Made by a program: the position numbers and the translations under genes. From Micromonospora citrea (GTDB taxonomy: Bacteria > Actinomycetota > Actinomycetes > Mycobacteriales > Micromonosporaceae): 64,000 bases of DNA. Below the pieces are notes generated by a model. The model searched no databases and was not told the DNA's origin. It saw only the letters and a list, made by a program, of their open reading frames with translations. Each line of letters begins with the position of its first letter. Position 1 is the stretch's first letter. The stretch covers positions 3,512,501 to 3,576,500 of the forward strand of contig NZ_FMHZ01000002.1 of the NCBI RefSeq assembly GCF_900090315.1, given 5' to 3'. This document shows positions 46,915 through 56,196 of the stretch, piece by piece.

Positions 46915-47580
46915 TCAGCGGCTGCGGGCGGTGATGTCGCCGACGGCGGTGGTCGCGTGGATGGTCAGGTCGGCGGCTCCGCCGGTGTTCGTGAGCGCGT
47001 TGTGGATCCGGCCGAGGGTGGTGCCGGCGTCCAGGGCGGCGGAGACGCCGTGGGCGGCGTCGACCGACACGTCGCCGGCCTGGGTGCGCAGCACGACCGT
47101 GCCGCGCACGGCCTCGGCGATCCGGATGTCGCCCTTCGCGGTGCTGATCTCCCCGGGGCCGTTGAGGCGGCCGATCGTGACGTCGCCGGCGGAGGTGGTG
47201 AGGCGTACGCTGGCGGCCTCGTCGATCTTGATCGCGCCGTGCGCGCCCTCGAAGACGACGTCGCCGAACCGTCCGACGGCCCGGAACTCGGCGCTCGCCG
47301 CCTTCGCCTCGATCCGGGAGTCGGCGGGCAGCTGGACCGTCACCTCGACGGATCCGGTGTTGCCGAGGATCTGGTTCTTGGCCGGCGTCACGATCCGCAG
47401 GACGCCGTCGCCGTGTTCGACCCTGGTCTGCTCCGCCGCCTTCACGTCGCGGCTCTTCGCCGGGTCCGCGGGCAGCACCTCGACCGTGGTGTCGGGTCGG
47501 TCGGCGGCGATGAACCGGACGTGCCCGGCAGGGATGTCGAGGACGGCGGAGACGGGGGTGGGGGTGTCGAACGTCTGCAT
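46915..47580 (-). CDS. DUF4097 beta-repeat protein
   Basis: 221 residues with AAGGAG before ATG 47580. It is a right-handed parallel beta structure made of repeated short strands (VRFIAADRPDTTVEVLPAD, then VRLTTSAGDVTIGRLNGPG and VVLRTQAGDVSVDAAHG). This is the DUF4097 adhesin-like family found in many actinobacteria. No membrane or secretion signal is present. Function is unknown. The upstream 330 bp is AT-richer than the surroundings and probably holds regulatory sites. Confidence 0.85.
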   Translation of the reverse strand: MQTFDTPTPVSAVLDIPAGHVRFIAADRPDTTVEVLPADPAKSRDVKAAEQTRVEHGDGVLRIVTPAKNQILGNTGSVEVTVQLPADSRIEAKAASAEFRAVGRFGDVVFEGAHGAIKIDEAASVRLTTSAGDVTIGRLNGPGEISTAKGDIRIAEAVRGTVVLRTQAGDVSVDAAHGVSAALDAGTTLGRIHNALTNTGGAADLTIHATTAVGDITARSR

Positions 47581-47844
47581 CGTGTGCTCCTTCGGGCCTT
47601 GTTTCCGATGTGCGAAACGCTACGTTGCGTTCGGGGATCGGGCAACAGCTTCGTTGCGAACAACCGATGTAATGCCAGGTAGAAGCCTCGAAATCGTTGC
47701 AACAGTTCGGAATTCAAGGCAACGAGCCGGGAAGGTTTCGTTGCATTGACCTCGCGATGAACGCTATGGGGGTGGTGTCGGCGACGGCCGTCGGTCCGCC
47801 TGGTCCGCTCATGGTCGCGCCGTTGCCGGACGGCGCGCCGACCG
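47581..47844. other. AT-richer regulatory spacer
   Basis: Repeated GTTGC/CGTTGCA-type words (for example GTTGCAAC, TTCGTTGC, AAGGCAACGA) occur with lower GC than elsewhere. A leftward frame runs through it but its third positions are not GC-biased, so it is treated as non-coding promoter DNA of the DUF4097 gene. Confidence 0.4.
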
Positions 47845-47897
47845 AATCTTGCTGTTGACAAGATTGGCCCCACCGGCCAATCTTGACACCGACAAGA
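47845..47897. promoter_or_regulatory. tandem operator dyads upstream of 47909 gene
   Basis: AATCTTG-N7-CAAGATT (47845-47865) and AATCTTG-N7-CAAGA (47879-47897) are two dyads 34 bp apart. Between them CAAGATTGGCC/GGCCAATCTTG forms a perfect 11-bp inverted repeat (47859-47885). TTGACA at 47855-47860 can serve as a -35 within the dyads. Confidence 0.55.
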
Positions 47898-47908
47898 CGG
47901 AGGTGCCC

Positions 47909-48313
47909 ATGTCCTCGGCGACCCTGACCACCGCCGGCATCCTGCTGATCACCGTCGTGACGGTGGCGTACGGCGGCCTGACCCTGCTCATGCACCTGGC
48001 CCGGCGCAAGGCCGGCTACCTCGACAACCCCGTCCGCCGGGGACTGTGGACCGCCGGCCACGCGCACGCGGGGGTGCTGGTCCTCTTCGCGCTGGTCGTG
48101 CTGCCCTACGTCGACCACGCCGACGCGTCCGGCGGCATCCGCACGCTCATCCGGGCCCTGTTCGTGGCCGCGCCGATCCTGATGCCGCTCGGCTTCTTCC
48201 TCTCGGTGGTCCGCCCGCAGGACACGAAGCCCAACAGGCTGATCTGGCTGGCCGTGGCCGGCGGCGCCAGCCTCAGCGCCGGCGCCCTGCTGCTCGGCTT
48301 CACCCTGCTCTGA
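47909..48313 (+). CDS. small four-helix integral membrane protein
   Basis: 134 residues from ATG 47909 with GGAGGTG upstream. Four membrane helices lie at about 8-30, 45-66, 75-98 and 112-133, joined by short charged loops (HLARRKAGYLDNPVRRG). No catalytic motif is seen. I do not recognise the family with certainty. It is preceded by a promoter overlapped by tandem operator dyads, so it is probably tightly regulated, perhaps by a TetR- or MarR-type protein encoded elsewhere. Confidence 0.7.
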   Translation: MSSATLTTAGILLITVVTVAYGGLTLLMHLARRKAGYLDNPVRRGLWTAGHAHAGVLVLFALVVLPYVDHADASGGIRTLIRALFVAAPILMPLGFFLSVVRPQDTKPNRLIWLAVAGGASLSAGALLLGFTLL

Positions 48314-48381
48314 GCCGCCGGCACCGATCGGGGCGCGCGAGGCTCGGGCGGCGGTGTCGGCCCACCGGGGACAATGGATGC

Positions 48382-48861
48382 ATGCGCTGGACCGTGCTCG
48401 ACTCCCCGATCGGTGAGTTCTCCGTCGCCACCGACGGGGCGAACGTGTGCCGCACCCGCTTCGGCCGGGTCGAGGGGGCCGCCGAGGAACCGGGCGACGA
48501 GACGGCCCGACAGGCGGTGACGGAGCTGCGGGCATACTTCGCCGGCGAGCTGACCGAGTTCGCGGTGCCGCTGGCGGTGCCGGGCGGCTCGGCCTTCGAG
48601 CGCGGCGTCTGGCGGGAGATGACCCAGATCCCGTACGGGGAGACGCTCACCTACGGCGAGGTGGCCCGGCGGCTCGGCGATCCCGGCGCCGCCCGCGCCG
48701 TCGGGGTGGCCTGCAACCGCAACCCGATCCCGGTGATCGTGCCCTGCCACCGGATCGTCGGGGCGGGCGCCAAGCTGGTCGGCTTCGGTGGCGGGCTGGA
48801 GCGCAAGGTCACCCTCCTGGAGTTGGAGGCCGGCGTCGCCCTGCGGCGCGCGTGGTCCTGA
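48382..48861 (+). CDS. ogt: methylated-DNA--protein-cysteine methyltransferase
   Basis: 159 residues from ATG 48382. The C-terminal domain carries the acceptor cysteine in IPVIVPCHRIVGAG (PCHR). The helix-turn-helix is in PYGETLTYGEVARRLGDPGA, with the arginine finger in AARAVGVACNRNP. It removes O6-alkyl groups from guanine by suicidal transfer to its cysteine. The size fits Ogt rather than the two-domain Ada. It is convergent with ino1, with a strong shared terminator. Confidence 0.95.
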   Translation: MRWTVLDSPIGEFSVATDGANVCRTRFGRVEGAAEEPGDETARQAVTELRAYFAGELTEFAVPLAVPGGSAFERGVWREMTQIPYGETLTYGEVARRLGDPGAARAVGVACNRNPIPVIVPCHRIVGAGAKLVGFGGGLERKVTLLELEAGVALRRAWS

Positions 48862-48887
48862 CGCCGCCGGGCACACGACGACAGACG

Positions 48888-48925
48888 CGCCGAGGGCCAG
48901 GTCCCCGCGGACCCGGCCCTCGGCG
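48888..48925. terminator. bidirectional terminator between ogt and ino1
   Basis: The 11-bp stem CGCCGAGGGCC/GGCCCTCGGCG continues after one mismatch into GGTCC/GGACC with a 4-nt loop. It is symmetric between convergent genes. Confidence 0.75.
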
Positions 48926-48943
48926 GTGCTGGTGGTCAGCGCG

Positions 48944-50023
48944 TCAGCGCTCGACCTCACCGGCGATGAACGCCTCGACGGCGGCGTGCGCGTCGTGGTC
49001 GGCGTACTGCACCGGCGGGGACTTCATGAAGTACGACGAGGCCGACAGGATCGGGCCGCCGATCTTCCGGTCCAGCGCGATCTTCGCGGCGCGGACGGCG
49101 TCGATGATGACGCCGGCCGAGTTCGGCGAGTCCCACACCTCGAGCTTGAGCTCGGCGTTGAGCGGGGTGTCGCCGAAGGAACGACCCTCCAGGCGGATGT
49201 ACGCCCACTTGCGGTCGTCCAGCCACGGCACGTGGTCCGACGGGCCGATGTGCACGTCGCTCTTGCTCATCTCGTGCGGGATCTGGGACGTCACCGACTG
49301 GGTCTTCGAGATCTTCTTCGAGACCAGGCGGTTGCGCTCCAGCATGTTCATGAAGTCCATGTTGCCGCCGAAGTTGAGCTGGTACGTGCGCAGCAGCTCG
49401 ACACCGCGGTCCTCGAAGAGCTTCGCCAGGGCGCGGTGCACGATCGTGGCGCCGACCTGGCTCTTGATGTCGTCACCGACGATCGGCAGACCCGCGTCCT
49501 CGAACTTCTTCGCCCACTCGGGGTCGGAGGCGATGAAGACCGGCAGGGCGTTCACGAACGCGCAGCCGGCGTCGATCGCGGCCTGGGCGTAGAACTTGTC
49601 GGCCTGCTCGGAGCCGACCGGCAGGTAGGAGACGACGACGTCGACCTGCGCGTCGCGCAGCGCCTGCGCCACGTCGACCGGGGTGGCGTCGGACTCCTCG
49701 ACGATCTCGCGGTAGTACTGGCCCAGACCGTCGAAGGTCGGGCCGCGCTGGACGGTGACGCCGGTCGGCGGCACGTCGCAGAGCTTGATGGTGTTGTTCT
49801 CGCTGGCGACGATCGCCTCGGCGAGGTCCATGCCCACCTTCTTGGCGTCCACGTCGAACGCCGCGACGAACTGCACGTCCGAGACGTGGTAGTCGCCGAA
49901 GGTGACGTGCATGAGACCCGGGACGCGGTCGTTCGGGTCGGCGTTCCGGTAGTACTCCACGCCCTGTACGAGGGACGAGGCGCAGTTACCCACACCGACG
50001 ATGGCGACGCGGACGGAGCCCAT
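48944..50023 (-). CDS. ino1: myo-inositol-3-phosphate synthase
   Basis: 359 residues from ATG 50023, GGAGG 9 nt upstream; the longer frame from 50050 overlaps the PadR stop. The actinobacterial Ino1 family: Rossmann start [40 protein letters not shown], then [20 protein letters not shown] and [17 protein letters not shown]. It converts glucose 6-phosphate to inositol 3-phosphate using NAD, feeding mycothiol and phosphatidylinositol synthesis. It lies directly downstream of a PadR regulator gene, a conserved pairing. Confidence 0.96.
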   Translation of the reverse strand: MGSVRVAIVGVGNCASSLVQGVEYYRNADPNDRVPGLMHVTFGDYHVSDVQFVAAFDVDAKKVGMDLAEAIVASENNTIKLCDVPPTGVTVQRGPTFDGLGQYYREIVEESDATPVDVAQALRDAQVDVVVSYLPVGSEQADKFYAQAAIDAGCAFVNALPVFIASDPEWAKKFEDAGLPIVGDDIKSQVGATIVHRALAKLFEDRGVELLRTYQLNFGGNMDFMNMLERNRLVSKKISKTQSVTSQIPHEMSKSDVHIGPSDHVPWLDDRKWAYIRLEGRSFGDTPLNAELKLEVWDSPNSAGVIIDAVRAAKIALDRKIGGPILSASSYFMKSPPVQYADHDAHAAVEAFIAGEVER

Positions 50024-50046
50024 AGCGTCTGCCTCCTTCTTCTTCA

Positions 50047-50685
50047 TCACGGCCGCTCTTTCCTGGACTCTCCAGGCGGAGGCGGGCTGTTGTCTTCTCG
50101 TCGGCCGCCGGCCGTCCCGGTTGCCGGGACCGTCGGGGCACGGCCGGAGCGCTCGTTGGCGATGAGCTCCTCCAGCCAGCGGACCTCGCGCTCACAGGCT
50201 TCCAGGCCGTGGCGCTGCAGTTCCAGCGTGTACGCGTCGAGGCGCTCGGCCGCCCGGCCCAGCACGTCGCGAAGCCCTTCGCGACGCTCCTCGATCTTTC
50301 GCCGGCGACCCTCGAGGATGCGGAGTCGGGTCGCCTGGTCGGTGCGGGCGAAGAACGCGAAGTGCACCCCGAAGCCCGTGTCGTCGTACGTCTCGGGCCC
50401 GGCCTGTGCGATGAGTTGGGCGAAGCGTTCCTTGCCCTCCGCGGTGATTTTGTAGACCACCCGACCTCGTCGGCTGGTCAGCGCGGGAACCTCCTCGGCG
50501 GTGGCGGGTGTCTCGGCGGCCTCGGCGATCCACCCCGCCGCCTGCAGCCGACGCAGGGTCGGGTAGAGCGAGCCGTAGCTGATCGCCGCCCTGATCGCGC
50601 CGAGCTTGGCGGTCAACTCCTTGCGCAGCTCATAGCCGTGCATCGGAGACTCCTGCAGGAGGCCGAGGATGGCGAGTTCGAGCAC
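50047..50685 (-). CDS. PadR-family transcriptional regulator
   Basis: 212 residues from GTG 50685 with GAGAGGAT upstream. PadR winged helix: [40 protein letters not shown], and [21 protein letters not shown] long C-terminal helical region ([20 protein letters not shown]) mediates dimerisation. A Pro/Arg-rich tail ends the protein. It is cotranscribed with ino1 and has a perfect dyad upstream, so it probably represses its own operon including ino1. Confidence 0.92.
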   Translation of the reverse strand: MLELAILGLLQESPMHGYELRKELTAKLGAIRAAISYGSLYPTLRRLQAAGWIAEAAETPATAEEVPALTSRRGRVVYKITAEGKERFAQLIAQAGPETYDDTGFGVHFAFFARTDQATRLRILEGRRRKIEERREGLRDVLGRAAERLDAYTLELQRHGLEACEREVRWLEELIANERSGRAPTVPATGTAGGRREDNSPPPPGESRKERP

Positions 50686-50727
50686 GGGCCATCCTCTCTG
50701 TACCCTCTACGCGGAGCGGTAACCGCC

Positions 50728-50752
50728 GCGATGTATCGGACCGATACATCGC
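50728..50752. promoter_or_regulatory. PadR operator
   Basis: A perfect 25-bp palindrome: GCGATGTATCGG, a central A, and CCGATACATCGC, 43 bp upstream of the padR start. ATGTAT/ATACAT ends are typical of PadR sites (ATGT-N8-ACAT). Confidence 0.8.
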
Positions 50753-50859
50753 ACGCTAGCGGATCACTGTGATCAGGGCAAACCCCCGCTCCGAGGTCCT
50801 GTCGTCACTCATCGTCACCGTGGTCGCCTCGCCCGGCGAGACGGCGTACCCTTCTGCGC

Positions 50860-51327
50860 ATGCGTACGCAGCGCCAGGTGGTCGACTTCTCGCTCCGGAG
50901 GAGAGCGGTGCTGCGCGAACTCCTCGCCGGCCGGGTCGGCACGTACGACGTCTGCGACGCGTCGCCGTACCTGAAGAACGCCGCTCGCTTCCACGGAGAG
51001 CCCACCGACGAGCGGTGCCCGATCTGCCGGAGCGAGAACCTGACGCGCGTCCACTACATTTACGGCGACGAACTCAAGCAGTCGGCCGGTCAGGCCCGGA
51101 CGCTCGCCGAGTTGCCCGTACTGGCGATGACGCTGCGTGAGTTCCAGGTCTTCGTGGTGGAGGTGTGCCTCGGCTGTGACTGGAACCATCTCGTCGAGCA
51201 GTACCTGCTCGGCCGGGACGGGCTGGCCGGGGACCCGGAGGACGGGTCGGAGCAGGGCGCGGTGGGCGGCGCGGCCGCCTCGGGCACCGGCGGGGCCGGT
51301 CGACGGAGGCGAGAGGCGCAACGGTGA
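50860..51327 (+). CDS. DUF5318 family zinc-ribbon-like protein
   Basis: 155 residues. It starts MRTQRQVVDFSLRRRAVLRE, and a four-cysteine site is formed by CPICRSENLTRVHYIYG and FVVEVCLGCDWNHL (CxxC plus CxxC), suggesting one structural zinc. A Gly/Arg tail follows. DUF5318 genes usually sit just before the class A PBP gene ponA in actinobacteria, as here (198 bp). Function is unknown; a link to wall synthesis is inferred from position only. Confidence 0.88.
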   Translation: MRTQRQVVDFSLRRRAVLRELLAGRVGTYDVCDASPYLKNAARFHGEPTDERCPICRSENLTRVHYIYGDELKQSAGQARTLAELPVLAMTLREFQVFVVEVCLGCDWNHLVEQYLLGRDGLAGDPEDGSEQGAVGGAAASGTGGAGRRRREAQR

Positions 51328-51524
51328 TCCTGGCTGGATCGGCCGCCCCCGGTCAGCACCCGCACGCCCGGGGTGACCGACGGCTCGTTGGTCTGACAGG
51401 CCCGATTGATTCGTACATGACCCCGGTCGGTCGGCACGGACGTGCCGCTACTGTCGGGTGTCCCATCTCACGGCAAACCGGTGGCGGCGCAGCCGCGTCC
51501 CACCGCGACGGCAGGGTGTGAGGA

Positions 51525-54398
51525 ATGAACTCGTACGGCGATCCCAGTTCCCCGCGCGGGCGGGCCCAGATTCCGGGCCAGCACGGCGACCCCGGCGGTG
51601 ACGCCCGCGGGGGCGGCTGGTCGGCTGCCCAGGAGGGTACGGCACCGGCCGGCCGCGCCTCGGTCTCGCCCCGGGCTTCCGGTGGGCGCGCCTCGGTCGG
51701 CGGTTCGGCGGCCGTGCCACCGCGCGGCGGCTCGGCCTCGGCGGCCGTCCCGCCCCGTGCCGGCTCGGCCGCCGGTTCCGCCTCGGTGGGTTCCGCCTCC
51801 GTCGGTCGGGCCGCCCCCGGCCGGGCCTCGGCGCCGGTCTCGCCGGCGCCCGGCGCGGGCCGGGCGGGCGCGGGCCGCGCGTCGGTGCCGGTCTCCCCGG
51901 CCGTCGGCGGACCGGCCGGTCGGGCCTCGGTGGGTTCCGCCGCCGTGGGCGCCGCCTCGGCGGGTCGGGCGAGCGTCGGGTCGGCCGCCGTCGGTGGTGC
52001 CAGCGGCCGGGCCTCGGCGCGGGCGAGCGTCTCGCCCGTCTCGGGTGGCCCGGGCGGGCCCGGCGGGCCGACCGGTCCCGGCCGGCGCGGGCGCGGCGCG
52101 GGCGACCCGGCCAACGCGGCGCGGGCCAAGAAGCGCAAGCGGATCAACATGCTGATCGCCAGCTTCGCCGTCTTCATCATGCTCGCCGGCCTGGGCGTGG
52201 TCGGCTTCACCTACTACTCGACCAACGTCACGCTCCCGGACGAGGTGCCGCTGCCGCTCTCCACCACGATCCTCGCCAGCGACAAGAAGACCCAGGTGGC
52301 CCGGCTCGGCAACGAGAACCGCACCTTCGTCACGATCAAGGACATCCCGGAGTACGTCCAGCACGCCGTGGCGGCGGCCGAGGACCGCAACTTCTACAAG
52401 CACTCGGGCGTGGACTACAAGGGCATCGCCCGCGCGGCCTGGAACAACCTCACCGGCGGCGACAAGCAGGGCGCCTCGACGATCACCCAGCAGTACGCCC
52501 GCAACGCCATCGAGAACCTGAAGGACGACACGTACGCCCGGAAGGTGAAGGAGGCGATCTTCGCCTCGAAGCTGAACGAGAAGTACAGCAAGCCCGAGAT
52601 CATGCAGCACTACCTCAACGTGATCTACTTCGGGCGCGGCGCGTACGGCATCGAGGCGGCGGCGCAGACCTACTTCGGCAAGTCGGCCAGCAAGCTCACG
52701 GTCGCCGAGGGCGCGGTGCTCGCGGCCCTGATCAAGCAGCCGGTGAAGAGCGAGACCCACCTGGGCTACGACCCGGCCGTCAACCCCGAGCAGGCCAAGG
52801 ACCGGTGGAATTACGTGCTCGGCGGCATGGTCGAGGAGGGCTGGCTCAACGCCGCCGACCGGCCGACCGCGTACCCGAAGGTGCTGGCGCCGAAGAAGGA
52901 CGGCAACGGCTTCGGCGTGAAGAGCCCCCGGGGCAACGTCGTCAACTACGTGCGCCAGGAGATGGAGCAGTGGGGGATCTGCTCCGACTCGGGTAAGCCG
53001 GGCAAGCCGACCTGCGTCGACGAGCTGCGTACCGGCGGTTACCGGATCGTCACCACGATCAACCCGAAGATGCAGAGTGCGCTGGAGGCGGCGGCCCAAC
53101 CGGACCGGAAGGGGTCGGTGCTCAAGGGGCAGCCGAAGAACCTGATGGCCGCGGCGGTCTCCATCGAGCCGAAGTCCGGCCGGGTCCTCGCCTACTACGG
53201 CGGCGACAGCGGTGCCGACTTCGACTACGCGGGCAAGAACACCAACGCCAACGGCGACATCGTCGGCGGCCACCCGCCGGGCTCGTCGTTCAAGGTCTAC
53301 ACGCTGGCGGCTGCCATCGAGGCCGGCATCTCGGTCAAGTCGCGCTGGGACGCCACCCCGTTCAAGCCGGAGGGCTTCGCGAACAAGGTGCAGAACGCCG
53401 GCCGCGACGTCACGAAGACGTGCAACAAGTCCTGCACGCTGGAGGAGTCGACCATCCGCTCCTACAACGTGCCGTTCTTCCATCTCGCCGAGAAGATCGG
53501 TCCCGACAAGGTGGTCGCCATGGCGCGGCAGGCCGGCGTGAGCACGATGTGGACGGTCGACCCGCCGAAGCCGTACGACCTGGTCAAGGAGAAGCCGGAG
53601 AACCTCGCCCCGAGAAAGTTCGACCGGGTGGTCGGTTACGGCCAGTACCCGATCACCGTGCTCGACCACGCCAACGGGCTCGCCACCCTCGCCAACGACG
53701 GCGTCTACAACAAGGCGCACTTCGTCATCAGCGTGGAGAAGCAGAACGAGGACACCGGCAAGTGGGTGAAGGTGCCCGGGACCGGTGAGCAGCGCAAGCC
53801 GCAGCAGCGCATCAGACCGGAGGTCGCCAAGGAGGTGACCGCCGTGCTGAAGGAGATCCCGGAGGAGAACAACGCCAACCTGGCCGACGGTCGGGACGCG
53901 GCCGGCAAGACCGGTACCTGGGAACACAACGGCACCCCGCGCAACGCGCACGCCTGGATGGTCGGCTACGACGACAACCTCGCCACCGCCGTCTGGATCG
54001 GCAGCCGCGACCCGAAGAAACCGACCATCGTCGACGGTAGAGGGAACGACATCGGCGGTAGCAGCTTCCCGGCGGAGCTGTGGAAGCGGTACATGGACGA
54101 CGCGCTGAAGGGCAAGGACAAGTCGGACCTGCCGAGCGTCACCGGCATCGGTGACGACAAGGCCGGCAACGGCGAGGCTCCGCCGCCGCCGGATCAGCCG
54201 GAACAGCCTGGTGGCCGGCCGGACTGCGGGCCGCTGGAGCTGCTCTGCCCGCCGGGTGGCAACAACGGCGGCGGGAACAACGGCGGCGGCACCGGCCCGG
54301 GTGGTGGCCCGACCGGACCCGCGACCCCGAACGAGCCGAGGCCGGGTGGCGGTGGCGGGCTGCTACCGAGCATCACCCCACGCCCGAGCGACGACTGA
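51525..54398 (+). CDS. class A penicillin-binding protein (PonA-type)
   Basis: 957 residues, long for the family because of disordered ends. The cytoplasmic N-terminal 205 residues are Ala/Ser/Gly repeats (GRASVGSAAVG units). A membrane helix spans about 207-230. The GT51 transglycosylase domain has AAAEDRNFYKHSGVDYKGIA and GASTITQQYARN. The transpeptidase domain has SSFK (SxxK), SYN (SxN) and DAAGKTGTWEHNG (KTG). A Gly/Pro-rich tail ends it. It polymerises and crosslinks peptidoglycan and is a beta-lactam target. Confidence 0.95.
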   Translation: MNSYGDPSSPRGRAQIPGQHGDPGGDARGGGWSAAQEGTAPAGRASVSPRASGGRASVGGSAAVPPRGGSASAAVPPRAGSAAGSASVGSASVGRAAPGRASAPVSPAPGAGRAGAGRASVPVSPAVGGPAGRASVGSAAVGAASAGRASVGSAAVGGASGRASARASVSPVSGGPGGPGGPTGPGRRGRGAGDPANAARAKKRKRINMLIASFAVFIMLAGLGVVGFTYYSTNVTLPDEVPLPLSTTILASDKKTQVARLGNENRTFVTIKDIPEYVQHAVAAAEDRNFYKHSGVDYKGIARAAWNNLTGGDKQGASTITQQYARNAIENLKDDTYARKVKEAIFASKLNEKYSKPEIMQHYLNVIYFGRGAYGIEAAAQTYFGKSASKLTVAEGAVLAALIKQPVKSETHLGYDPAVNPEQAKDRWNYVLGGMVEEGWLNAADRPTAYPKVLAPKKDGNGFGVKSPRGNVVNYVRQEMEQWGICSDSGKPGKPTCVDELRTGGYRIVTTINPKMQSALEAAAQPDRKGSVLKGQPKNLMAAAVSIEPKSGRVLAYYGGDSGADFDYAGKNTNANGDIVGGHPPGSSFKVYTLAAAIEAGISVKSRWDATPFKPEGFANKVQNAGRDVTKTCNKSCTLEESTIRSYNVPFFHLAEKIGPDKVVAMARQAGVSTMWTVDPPKPYDLVKEKPENLAPRKFDRVVGYGQYPITVLDHANGLATLANDGVYNKAHFVISVEKQNEDTGKWVKVPGTGEQRKPQQRIRPEVAKEVTAVLKEIPEENNANLADGRDAAGKTGTWEHNGTPRNAHAWMVGYDDNLATAVWIGSRDPKKPTIVDGRGNDIGGSSFPAELWKRYMDDALKGKDKSDLPSVTGIGDDKAGNGEAPPPPDQPEQPGGRPDCGPLELLCPPGGNNGGGNNGGGTGPGGGPTGPATPNEPRPGGGGGLLPSITPRPSDD

Positions 54399-54404
54399 GC
54401 CACG

Positions 54405-54449
54405 AACGCCGCCGGCGGCCGGACGCCCTGTCCGGCCGCCGGCGGCGTT
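54405..54449 (+). terminator. ponA terminator
   Basis: A 20-bp perfect stem (left arm 54405-54424, right arm 54430-54449) with loop GCCCT, 6 nt beyond the ponA stop. The right arm ends GGCGGCGTT and is followed by TCGCG, so the T run is short. Confidence 0.8.
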
Positions 54450-54516
54450 TCGCGTGACCGACGTGTCGGCTCCGGGACGGGACGCGGAGGCCGGTCGTAC
54501 GGCAGGATGCACCTTC

Positions 54517-56016
54517 ATGAGCACGCAGCCGACGCGAGGCATCGACGACGCCGGTGCCGCCGACCACCCGTCCCGGTCCGACGGCTTCGTCCGGGGCGTC
54601 TCCGGCCTCATCGGTGGTCCGCTGGGCGACCACGCCACCGCGCTCGACCGGCCCGCCGGGCGCGAGAACCGCTTCTGGACGGCGGCCCGGATCGTCCTGG
54701 CCCTGGTCTGCCTGACCCTGGCGCTGCACTGGGTGCAGAAGTCGCCCTGCCAGGACGGCGCCTGGCAGAACAACGTGCAGTACACCCGGTTCTGCTACAC
54801 CGACGTGCTGGCGCTCTACTACGCCGAGCGGCTCAACGAGGGCGCGGTCCCCTACCGCGACCACCCCGTCGAGTACCCGGTGCTCACCGGGTACTTCATG
54901 GGCGCGCTCGGCCTGCCGGTGCACGCCCTCGGCGAGAACGACCCGGGGCTCAACCAGGCCATGTGGTTCTACAACCTGAACGCGCTGGTGCTCGGCGCGC
55001 TGGCGGTCGCCACGGTCGCGGTGATCCTCGCCCTGCGCCGCCGACGACCCTGGGACGCCGCGCTGTTCGCGCTCGCTCCCGCGCTGATGCTCACCGCCAC
55101 GGTCAACTGGGACCTGCTCGCCATCGGCCTCGCCGCGTTCGGCCTGCTGGCCTGGGCACGCAGCCGGCCGTTGCCGGCCGGCGTCCTGCTCGGCCTCGCC
55201 GGGGCGGCCAAGATGTGGCCGTTGTTCGTCCTCGGCCCGATCCTGGTGCTGGCGCTGCGCGCCGGCCGGCTCCGCGCCGCCCTCACCGCCCTCGGCGCGG
55301 CCCTGGCGTCCCTGATCGCGGTGAACCTGCCGGTCGCCATTCCGTACCGGGAGAACTGGGACCGGTTCTTCGAGCTGAACTCGGAGCGCGCGATCGACTG
55401 GGGCACCCTCTGGTACATCGGGCGTCACCTGGACGGGAAGATCGGCAGCCCCGCCGACCCCGGGCCCTTCGAGTGGCTGAACGTCAACATTCCGACGCTG
55501 AACGCCCTGTCGTACGCCCTCTTCGGGCTGGCGTGTCTCGGCGTGGCCGCGCTGGGCCTGCTGGCGCCGCGCCGGCCGCGGCTCGCCCAGCTCGCGTTCC
55601 TGGTGGTCGCCGCGTTCCTGATCTTCAGCAAGGTGTGGTCGCAGCAGTTCGTGCTCTGGCTGCTGCCGCTGGTGGTGCTCGCCCGCCCGAGGTGGGGCGC
55701 CTTCCTGGCCTGGCAGGTGGCCGAGGTCGGCTACTTCGCGGCCTTCTACGGCGAACTGCTCGGCGCGTCGACCGGCCGGCCGGTCTTTCCGGAGGGGGTC
55801 TTCGTGCTGGCCGCCACGCTGCGCCTGACCACCGTGGTGGTGCTCTGCGTGCTGGTCGTACGGGAGATCCTGCGGCCGGAACTCGACCCGGTGCGGGCCA
55901 CCTACGCCGACGATCCCGACGGCGGTCTGCTGGACGGCGCGCCGGACGCGCCCTGGCTCGACCGGTGGCGACGCAGGCCACTGGAGCCCGCCGAGCCGGC
56001 ACCCGCCCCCGCCTAG
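54517..56016 (+). CDS. GT87/DUF2029-type membrane mannosyltransferase-like protein
   Basis: 499 residues. After a 50-residue cytoplasmic start come about 10-11 membrane helices. The first extracytoplasmic loop has CYTDVLALYYAERLNEGAVP and YRDHPVEYPVLTGYFMGALG, with the acidic residues typical of GT-C enzymes (Asp/Glu in the first loop). GLAGAAKMWPLFVLGPILV is the family's conserved middle segment. Such proteins use polyprenyl-phosphate sugars to glycosylate wall lipids or proteins. Acceptor and sugar are not determined. Confidence 0.85.
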   Translation: MSTQPTRGIDDAGAADHPSRSDGFVRGVSGLIGGPLGDHATALDRPAGRENRFWTAARIVLALVCLTLALHWVQKSPCQDGAWQNNVQYTRFCYTDVLALYYAERLNEGAVPYRDHPVEYPVLTGYFMGALGLPVHALGENDPGLNQAMWFYNLNALVLGALAVATVAVILALRRRRPWDAALFALAPALMLTATVNWDLLAIGLAAFGLLAWARSRPLPAGVLLGLAGAAKMWPLFVLGPILVLALRAGRLRAALTALGAALASLIAVNLPVAIPYRENWDRFFELNSERAIDWGTLWYIGRHLDGKIGSPADPGPFEWLNVNIPTLNALSYALFGLACLGVAALGLLAPRRPRLAQLAFLVVAAFLIFSKVWSQQFVLWLLPLVVLARPRWGAFLAWQVAEVGYFAAFYGELLGASTGRPVFPEGVFVLAATLRLTTVVVLCVLVVREILRPELDPVRATYADDPDGGLLDGAPDAPWLDRWRRRPLEPAEPAPAPA

Positions 56017-56079
56017 CAGCCGCGCGGGGCCCGGTTCCCCGGGCTCCGCGAGCCGGCCCCGTCCTCTGGGCTCCGGGAT

Positions 56080-56117
56080 CCGGCCGGTCCCCCTCGGACT
56101 CCGGCCGGTCCCCCTCG
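56080..56117. repeat. 21-bp tandem duplication
   Basis: CGGCCGGTCCCCCTCG occurs at 56081-56096 and 56102-56117, period 21 bp, in the spacer between two convergent membrane-protein genes. No gene or clear terminator is seen in the rest of this 180-bp spacer. Confidence 0.6.
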
Positions 56118-56196
56118 TGGCTGCGGGAGCCGGGCCGGCCCGCGCCCCGTCGGGCCCGTGCCGGCCGCTCCCCCCAACCCCTCGCTGCCGGCCGGG

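Noticed and set aside
47581..47873. A leftward frame through the DUF4097 upstream region with a plausible helix (LLQRFRGFYLALHRLFATKL)
   Set aside because: Third codon positions are not GC-rich as in all real genes here, there is no ribosome site, and the frame later runs antisense-like through DUF4097 in the wrong register.
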